Assembly: GCA_033584155.1 (NCBI GenBank)
Contig: CP138355.1
Coordinates: forward strand, 3,915,826-3,979,825
Reading direction: 5' to 3'
From: Candidatus Electrothrix scaldis
Lineage (GTDB): Bacteria > Desulfobacterota > Desulfobulbia > Desulfobulbales > Desulfobulbaceae
DNA: 64,000 bases
The notes beneath the pieces were generated by a model. The model saw only the letters and a list, made by a program, of their open reading frames with translations. It was not told the origin of the DNA and did no database searches. Positions 23,535-32,900 of the stretch are shown here, piece after piece. A program made the position numbers and the translations under genes. Each line of letters begins with the position of its first letter. The stretch's first letter is position 1.

Positions 23535-23809
23535 CTCTTGCAACCAAACCCTACAACCCGTTCGATTATCTGGAAACAAAGGAAGAAATCAACGAGTATT
23601 TGAACAACGCCTACATGGATGACGATCCCAGAGTATTTCTTGTTGCTCTGGGGTATCTGGCCAGAAAACAGGGAATGAGCGAGGTGGCCAGAAAGGCGGG
23701 GCTGAATCGTGAGAGCCTCTACAAGGCCCTTGCCGGAGAAGGCAATCCGAGATTTTCCACGGTCAGCAGGGTCATCAAGGCACTCGGCTGCCGACTGGCT
23801 GTTGCGTGA
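23531..23809 (+). CDS. Addiction-module antidote (TIGR02684 type)
   Basis: A 92-residue XRE-like antitoxin that pairs with TIGR02683 toxins. It has 'FDYLETKEEINEYLNNA', 'FLVALGYLARKQGMSEVARK' and 'GLNRESLYKALAGEGNPRFS', ending 'VIKALGCRLAVA'. It overlaps the toxin by four bases, indicating coupled translation. Confidence 0.92.
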   Translation: MTLATKPYNPFDYLETKEEINEYLNNAYMDDDPRVFLVALGYLARKQGMSEVARKAGLNRESLYKALAGEGNPRFSTVSRVIKALGCRLAVA

Positions 23810-23820
23810 ACCTTAGCTCT

Positions 23821-23975
23821 CCCTGTGACGCGAGATAATCCCCTTGGAAACAGCCCTCATCCCCCTGTGACGCAAGATCATCCCCAAGGGGCGAAGAGCA
23901 ATCCCCCAGTGACGCAGGATGATCCCCTTGGGGATAGGGCTTCGGGGGAAGGGGACCGCTTTGGGAATGCGAAGG
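23821..23975. repeat. Island repeat I
   Basis: The clearest tandem form: GTGACGC heads at 23825, 23867 and 23909, exactly 42 bases apart, with alternating CCCCTTGG and CCCCAAGGGG cores, then the CTTCGGGGGAAGGG tail. It lies directly behind the RHS gene's stop, where an immunity gene would be expected; no such gene is present. Confidence 0.85.
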
Positions 23976-23991
23976 ATTGCCTCTTGATATA

Positions 23992-26900
23992 TCACCAGTC
24001 ACCAGGACTACATCGGTTTAATTCTGACTGCTGAGAATTGATTTGTATAAAATTGTAGTTACCAGAAGTAGGTAATGTCCCTGTACCGGAAGGATTACTT
24101 GCTCCTCTCTGGCCTCCTGGCAGACGTACATAAGGAATAGCAACCCCTGGATTTGCCTGCATAAAGGAGTCTATCCTCATACCTAACTGCTGAACATCAG
24201 CATTTTGACAACGGGTACAACCATATGTTGCTCGCCATCCTTGTCGAGGATCATACGGATGCGCAAGACTGCTTCCACCTCCATGTATATCACGGTCTCT
24301 ATCGTCACCAACATCAATATTTGCACCCGTGGGACCAAGAGCTGGGCTTTTATTTGTTTTTATAACTGAATCTACCCCATCAGTTATAAAACTACCTTCA
24401 GCATCTGGCAATGCTCGACCATCCACATTAACTCTACTATCTATCGAATACTGCTCTACTTTAGGCAGGCCAAGAGCCGTTTTAGTAGTATAAAAGAATG
24501 TAGTCTTATTTGTCTTAGGATTAGTTATTAACATCGCAGCTGGCTTTCCAGCTTGTGCATCTTCCCAAAAATTAGCTCTAATATCATAAGCTTTACCCCA
24601 AGAAAAATCCTCTGTTCTCTCTCCATCTGGATCAATATATCTTAGCGGATTCAACCCGCTGAAATGATAAATATTAATATTGACAGTATTAAAAAAACCT
24701 CCCATACCTGTCAAATTACCATCCTGCTCTCTATCACCAGTCGGCAAATAGCTTGCCAAAATCGGATCAGGCGACTGCCACACGCTTGTTCTCGGATCGT
24801 AGTACCGCGCACCGAAGTAATACAGCCCGGTTTCCTCATCCAGTTCCTTTGCCGTAAAATGATACGGTGTCCTCTGGGTATTGGTGGATTCCTCAACCCA
24901 GGTCTCGCCGAACGGGAAGTTCTCCAGATGCTGATACAGCTCGCCGTCCGCATCGGAGATAAAGGTGCTGCTGCCGAGATGATCAGGATGGTAGTAGTAG
25001 ATGTCCTTTTCATAGACAATATTGCCCTTACCGGGCGCACCGCCCCCTGAACCACCGCCGTTATTCCCCTTGCCGCTGTGTCCTACAGCCTTGCCGGACG
25101 GATCACTTTTGCCCGGATGGGTGGCCGTGCCCGGCGTGGTCACATTCTCCTGCCCCTTGACTAGTTTGGTCACGATCCTGCCTGTGCCGACAAAGACATG
25201 CTTGCTGCCGACCTCGCGGTTGCGAACGCTGTAGAACTGATTCACGTACACGGTCTCGCCCTGGGGACCGGTCTTGATGACCCGTTCGCCCGCATCGTTA
25301 TAGGCGTAGCGCATGGTGTGGCCGTTGTCCTTGATCGCCTGAATCCGGTTTTCCTCGTCCCAGACAATGGTGCGGCGGGTACCGTTTTCATCGCTCTCCC
25401 AGCCGGTCTGATTGCCGTTGGCATCATAGCTGAAGGCCCGCTCGCCGATCTGGGTCGGGGCATGGGGCCGGGAGCTGGTGTAGTCGTAGGAATAATCGTA
25501 GGTGGTCTTTTTCTGGGTAATTGAACTTCCACCAGGCGTAATACGGACGTGCTGCTGGTTCTTGGTCAGAATATTATGGATACTGTCATACTGCATGGCC
25601 AGGGTGTAGCGATGCTCGGTATTGGGCTTCTGCTCCAGCAGGCCGGAGGCGGAAGTCAGGCGGTAGAGATCGTCATAGCCGAAACGCTGCCGGGATTTGC
25701 CGCCGAACTCATTGGGTTTGCGCACGGCTGCGGCATTGTCCAGGCCCTCGATATTGCCCACCGGATCGTAATCATAGGACAGGTCCATGAACTCCCGGCC
25801 CGCTGCCGCGGCCTTCAGGTTGGCCAGCCTGCGGTTGCGCGGATTATACTCGTACCGGGTCTCAGCCCCGTTGCCCTGGCGCATAAAGACCCGCTGCTCG
25901 AACTTGTCATAGGTCAAAGCCTTGAGATAGGGATAGTCGTACTCGCCCTTTGTGCCGGAAGCAGACTCGGCCAGCCCGCCGGAGTTGTACAGGTAGGTCA
26001 GTACCTCGTTGTCCGGATAGATGAGCTGACGTAAACGGTTATAGGTATCGTAGGTGTATTGGGTGATATAGATTTCCGGCGAATTGGCGGCCTTGCCCTC
26101 GGTCCTGGAGGCTACGTACTTGATCGTCTTGACGGTCTCGCCCAAGGGACCGTAGAAACGTTTCTCGCTGCCCGACTCATCTGTCACCGTGACGATGCGG
26201 TCAGCCCGGTTAAAGGCCGCGCCCGGTGCGCCGTAGGTGTAGCTGACATTATTGCCCGTGTAATCGGGATATTCGATGTTGTCCAGCCGGTTATAGGTGT
26301 AATCGTATTTAATTGCCTTGCCCTCGGCCCGCAGATTGGCCGTGATCTTCTCCACCAGATTAGAGGCCGGATCAAAGACATACTCGGTCAGGCCCGCATC
26401 CGGGGAATCAATCCGGGTACGGCGGCCCATGAGGTCATAGCCCACCTTGGTGAGATTATCCTTGTCATCCCTGACCTGAACAATCTGTCCCAGAGGATCG
26501 TAGGCATAACTGGTCCAGATCGTCTCGCCCTTGTTGAACTCCTTGACCGCTGTGATGTGCTCCCCAACATCCTTGAAGGTCTCCTTGGAATTGTCCTTGG
26601 CATCCGTGACCCTGGTATGGAAACGGGTCGCGCCGTCCCGATCCGTGCCGAAGCCGTAGGCAAAGACAGTGCTGGTATCATCCGGGATGGTGGTTTGCAG
26701 GACCCGATCCAGCACATCATGCCGGGTTCTGGTGGGCTGGATGGAGTCAAAGCTCGGATTAAAGATCCCCTGCTTGCCCAGATTTTCCGTAATCGGGTAA
26801 TACTGCTCAACAGCGCGGCCCACAAAGTCAAAGATGATCCGACCGGAGACGATCATAACATCCTTGGTCTTATCCTTACTGTTCCCGGAGCCGGTACTGA

Positions 26901-29900
26901 TTGCCCCGTCCTTCTTGGTCTGGATCTCCCGTTTCAGGCCGTCCATAAAGGTGACCGTTTCCAGCGGGTCAGTCTTCTGCTGGTAATTATCATAATGCCG
27001 GGTAAGTGCCCAGGGCACAGCAGCCTCCGGGTGATAGGCAAAGATAATGGTCTCCCGGCCTGTGCCCTGCTGATACGGCCCTGTGATCCCGGCAACCCGG
27101 CCCACGCTGTCGTGGCGGTAGGTGATGGATTGATTATTCAGGTCAGTGGAACGGCTGATCTCGCCCCATTTCAGGTCATAATCCGCCGAGGAGCTGTAGC
27201 CGAAACTGTCCTTGATCTTAGTTACGTATGTGTTGACAGCAGGGTCATAGGTATAGTCCATGACATACCGCTGTCCCTTCTTGTTGGCCGGACCTTTCCT
27301 GCTCTTGATATTACCGTACTGGTCATAGTCCAGATCATGCACTGCCATGCCGCTACCGAAAGACAGGCGCACCTGACGGATATTGCCGGTGCCGTTCTCA
27401 ATCGTGGCCTCGCGCAGGCGGTACAGCTCACCGTTGCTCTTCACCTCGATCTTGTCCGCCTTGCCGACAATGTAATTGGCCGTATCGCTGTGATAGTGGA
27501 TAAAGGATTCCACATCATCTTCGGCCCCGGCATCAGCGGCATCAAAGAAATGGGTCACGTTGCCCAGGGCATCATACTCGAAGGTCTGATAGGTGCTGAT
27601 GCCCGGCTCGTCCTGGCCTTCGTAGAATTTCTTATCCGTGCGGATCATCTCCGGGAAGACGGTCGCAGTCAGGCTGTCTTTGAACGCGCCCTGTAAGATG
27701 GTGCCGCTGTCCACATCGCGGAGCTGGTAGCTGTTCAGGGTTTCCAGATATTTCTTTCCTGCACCGTCCAGCACGATCTCAGAGACCAGCAGGCCCTTTT
27801 CGTAATAATTGCGATTAAGGAAGGTCTGGACTGTGCTGCGATAGACTGAATTATCTGTGGCATTACGCTGCTCCGTGGTCACGGTTGTATAGCCGAAGAA
27901 CTCGCGCTCCTGGCGATGATGGAAACCGTCCTCGTACTTGTAGGTGGTGAGCAGGGTGTCCACGCCGTCCCCGACAAAGCCGTCAAAGACCTCGACACGG
28001 GTCAGATTCCAGCGGCTCTGAGGGAGCTGATAGGTGTTGCCGTCGCGTTCGTATTCCAGGGTGAAATTTGCGCCCAGAGGACGATTGACCTTTTTCAACA
28101 GGTTAGTTCTGCCGATTTGGTTGCGGCGGACTTTGATTTCGTTGTCTTTTTCAGAGGAAAGATGATCGGGAAAGCCGTCGCCGTCAATGTCCTGAATGGA
28201 AATTTCAGGCCTACCCATATTCATGCCCGCATCCGCACCCGGATTGATAATGAGGTAGATTAAGGGCTGAATCGGGGGCATGGGAATGGAGATGGTAAAG
28301 TACAGACCAGCCCCTTGACTGGTGGTGGCATTTTCCGAAAAGTCGGAAGCACCGGGATAAGTTATGTCGACAAAACCATTGCCTGTATTCAGGGACACAT
28401 TGCCGCCCTGACGCACATAGTCTGCCAGGCCGTCACCGTTGATATCCAGTAGTGCTCCTTCGGTTTTATGCTCGCTCCGGGATACATTGACCCCGCCGCT
28501 GAAACCGTAGATGCCGTCATTAAATCCGGCTGAAAGCCCTCCGCTCAAGTTGACGCTGTCTCCTGTATTGACCTGTACCGAACCCCAGGCTTCAGCCGGG
28601 GCAAAAGCATAACCGAGATTCAGGGCTGCGCTGCCGTTGTCATAGACTTTGTCCGGCAGGCCGTCACCGTTGATGTCCCGCAGGTCATAGGCTGCATCGT
28701 CTTCAGCCTTGCCAAAGTTGGCGCTGATGCCCAGCGGCGGCATCTGGAGACCACCGTCTTTCTGGCGGCCCTTGCCGCCGAATTCGATCTGGGCAAAATT
28801 CCCGCCCAAGCCAAAGCTCCAGGCTGTGGTATCTGTCTCCCGTATCCCGGAAAGCACTGGTCTGCTGCCAGCCTCAAGACCGCCAGTCATGGGACTGTAC
28901 TGAATGCTGCCACTGCCGATTACGTCTGGGAAGCGGTCGCCGTTCATGTCCATGAAATCCAGCAGTCCCTTACTTGTGCCGAAGGTATAAGAACCACTGG
29001 CCGGGCCAGCCCCTGCGAAGACACCGATCTGCCTGCTACGGGACAACCTGCTTACTGCCCGCGCACCGGCATACTGTTCTGCTGTAGGTACGGAAACATA
29101 ATCCGCATTGAGACGGGAACTGCTCTGCACAGTCGCTGTGACCCAAGTCCCCTCATCAAAGCCCTTCCAGCGATTTTTGCCTGGATCAGGATAAAACATA
29201 ATCCCTTCCATATCTTGAGGGGAGAACTGCGGATCAAGATCTTCCGGGGCTTCGACTTCTTTGTTCTGCTCGAACAACTCTTCATCAAACTCCGGCACCA
29301 CGAGATCTGACTCAACAATGGGCTGATCTGCTTTTTCGCCTTCGCCCTTATAGCCTGCATAGGTCCAGCCCCGGTAGGGTTGACCGAAAAAGCCTTCTTC
29401 TGCCGGATAATTCAGAGCCGCAGGCACAGCAACGCCGTTCACGGTTATGGTGTACGAATTGATATTGCTGCCAAGCTCCCTGCTTCGGGTGCTCAACTCA
29501 AAATACAACTGGTCACCCTGAGTCATCTCAACAGGCAGTTCAACGCTGTTGCCTGTAAAGACCTTTTTCCCCACAAGCTCCTGATCCCGTTTTACGGTCA
29601 GGGCCAGGTCTTCGCTGCCGCCGCCGACAATATCGGCCTTCACGGTCACTGTACCGGTTTCGGTTGCTGCCCATGCTTCCAAAGGCGCATCAAGATCATT
29701 ATCTCCGTAAATGTCCATGACATAGGGCGGATCAAAGGCGATGACCGGATTGCCGTCCGGGTCGTACAATTCCTCAACCCCCTCGGCTTCGGTGTACTTG
29801 ATATGTGGCTGCCAATGCACCAAGGTGGCATCAATCGGGGAATCTGTTTCTATCTTAAACAGAAGTTGATCATCCTTTTTTACATCCAGGCCACTGAGAT

Positions 29901-32900
29901 TGACCGCTATATTTGCCGCCTGACCGGCGGCTACGGTCTCGCTGAACTCCTCGTTGTTGTTGAGCAGCACCCTGACCGTGATATCATCGGAGCAGGGTTC
30001 GCTTATCTCCATATTACCGCTCAAAGACACCATGCCCGTGACCGGCAGGGTAGTAGCCAGAGCCGTTCGTCCGGTGGGAATAAAATCCTCACCCACCTGA
30101 TAACGATAGGGATCAAGGCCGTTAGCATCCAATGTTGCTGTCACATCCTGATAGGTGATTTCCGGGTTCCACTCCACCTGATCGTAGGCCCCGTCAAAGC
30201 GGGACTGGACCCGGAAATAAATCCGATCACCCTTATTAACCTGAATGGAGTCCACATTCTCCGGGGATACCGGGCTATAGTTATCCGCATCCAGTTCTGT
30301 GGCCCATAACTCACTGCTGTTCTGCTGAATCGCAACCCGCACACCGTCCGCAGTGGTGTATTCCGCCCGTTCCTCACTGGTATCCTCAACCAAAGCCACC
30401 TGACCGCTGATGCTGATTTGTCCATCGTAAGGAGCTATCCAGCGACGAAGGGTATCATGGAGAGGACTGGCAGCCAGCATCTCCTGATACAGTTCCTCCA
30501 TATTTTCGAGCAAATTTTGGCTGTCAACCGCACCGCTGCCCACAGGATTCGGAGTCTGATTGGAGTCGCCGCTGTAGAGTGGTACAGGTCGAACCGTCTC
30601 CGGGTTATCCGGTCTGCCGAACACCACGGAACCGCTGTTGACCAGATCGGTCAGGCCGTCGCCGTTAACATCGCTGAGATAAGAAGAGGTTTCGCTAAAA
30701 GTGCTGCTGACATTGACCCCCACACTTGCTCCGGCATAGGCCTCGGCACCTGCGGAAATCATATTGGAAGTTTCCCGTGAAATGTCGCTCAAACCGATGG
30801 AAACCGGCTCCCCGAACACAGTACCGCCGTCTGGCCCTGAAAGATTGGGTCGGAACAGATGACCGGAACCGAATACCTTATCCGCCAAGCCGTCGCCGTT
30901 GACATCGGACAGGGCAAGCAGGCCCTTGCTCCTGCTATGGCTGCCGCCCACTTTGCCGCCGATGGAGATATCTTTTTTCGGTCCGAAGCCAATGCCCACG
31001 TACAGATGCGCTCCGGCATTCCAGCCGGAATTGCCGCCGATGGCACTGGCATCGCCGCCGAGCAGCATGGGGGCCTTCACATTATCATCACCAGTATCCC
31101 AAGTTTCGGTCGACCCGAAGCCTTTGTAGGCACCGTCTCCGTTCCGCGCCTCGTCGTAATAGCTGAACTGATGCTGATTGAATTCCTTGCCGTCCTTGTC
31201 AAACTGGGTGATGCGCTCCAGCAGGGTTTTCGCAAAGGCACCGGTACGATACGTAAACTCGTAGGAACGCACCGCCTGATCCTTATACCGCACCTCAATC
31301 CGGCGCAGCAAATCAGCAGTCACCTTTTTGAAGCCGAGCCGGGCATCAATGCCCACGTCAATCCGGCGGGATTCGTCAAGCTGCCGATCCCGAATAAACT
31401 GAACCTGATATGGCCCTTCTGCGGAGCCGTAACCGGTGTAGGTGATTTTGTCTAAGTACAGCTCATAGCCCGGCACCCCGCCTTGGCCGCTGCCCACGCC
31501 GGAGTCCTCCTGCACGACGTAGTGATAGCGCATAGTGTTGCCGTTGCTGTCCTGCACCGTGCGCAAGGCCCATTTCGCCACATTGCCGCTGTAATCTTTC
31601 AGCACAGCATCGTCAGCCAGGCCGCTTGCAGGATCGCCGCCATAAAAGAAACGGGTGCCGTTCTTGTCAAAGACCTCCCACCAGTAGTCAGCCGGATGAT
31701 CGCCGTGGCGGATGATCTTCTGAAACCCGCCTTCGGTGCGGGCATGAAAAACCTTTTCCGCTGTCCGGGAAACAAGCTCACCACGATGGGCCAGGGGCGT
31801 AAGCTGCTGCCCGCTCAGGGTATAGGTCTCGGTTTCCAGATTCGCATCATAGCGGGGCACACCCCAGCGGGTGTCGATGCTCACCGCCTGCGTGGACAGA
31901 TCCCAGCCCAGGCCCATCCAGCCGTTGCCCCCGCCGGAGCTGTACTGCACAGCCAGCTGCGGCTGCATTCCTCTGCGTCCGGGCGGCACCTCGATAGGAT
32001 AGCTCAGGCGGGCATCCCCCTGATTATTGGCCTGCGGCGGTTCAATCAGATTGACCTTGGCAGCCGGATTGGAAACCTTAATGTCCTTGATCTGGGTCGG
32101 GCTGAAATTGACCTTTTCCGGTGATTCCGGGACCTGGACCACGGCATTGATCATATCCGTGAAATGATCCGTTTCGCTGACCACACCGCTCGTGGCGGTC
32201 TCCACACTGTCCCGCTCCAGAACTGACCAGCGGCCTGCTGCCTCGTCAAAGAAATAGGTACGGACATCTTCATCCTTGAAGCCCGGCGGAATGAGCTGCT
32301 TGTTATAGGGCAGCTTGACCTTAACTTTCCTGTCAAATTTCATCCCGTGCGGCAGAAAACGGAAGCCCCTGGCCTTGCCTGTGACATTGACCATACCCGC
32401 ATCCAGAGCAGGCAGGTCGCGGTCACGCAGGGTCATCATCCTGATCTTGACACCCTTGCGTATTGCGCCGTTACTCACTTTTACCTGGGCACCAGTCTGA
32501 GAATCCAAGCTATGCTCCTGATCAGAGCTTACCGCAAAATCCTCAACCAGGTTAACATGGTCATAAATACCGTTCCCCCCAGAGATACCGCTATTCTCGC
32601 CTCCGCTGGTTTGCCCTCCAGGTCCTGTATCGTCTCCTGGACCTGTTCCAGTTCCATTGAGCAGGGAATATTCACGCACTTCGATCTCGCTGTTCTCCAG
32701 CAAACGATCCTGCAACAAAGGAAGCAGATTCTTCACGGTTTCCCCGTCAGGATAAACAGCTGTCACCTCCAAAACATCATTATTGTCCATCCCCTCTACA
32801 TCGGCAAGCGTCTCAAACTCACCGTTGACTGGAAAGACTTCCTGTTCACCCACATAAACCCGGGCCGCACCTGAGCCATTGTCCGGGCTGACAAAACCAC

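Noticed and set aside
15290..23975. Reading the TA island as an integron cassette array with the repeats as attC sites
   Set aside because: The loci point in both directions, no integrase is present, and the repeats lack the conserved attC core triplets and arm layout. The repeats are tandem and modular instead.
23821..23975. Regular 42-bp spacing suggesting a CRISPR array
   Set aside because: The whole unit is repeated, including the would-be spacers, and no cas gene is nearby. The same applies to the 46-bp repeats at 4142-4279.
26059..27696. A 545-codon open frame on the plus strand inside the RHS gene, plus many other long plus-strand frames from 24.6 to 34 kb
   Set aside because: They are antisense shadows of the 10.4-kb RHS frame, whose GC-rich codons keep the opposite strand open. 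They have no ribosome sites and no recognisable motifs.
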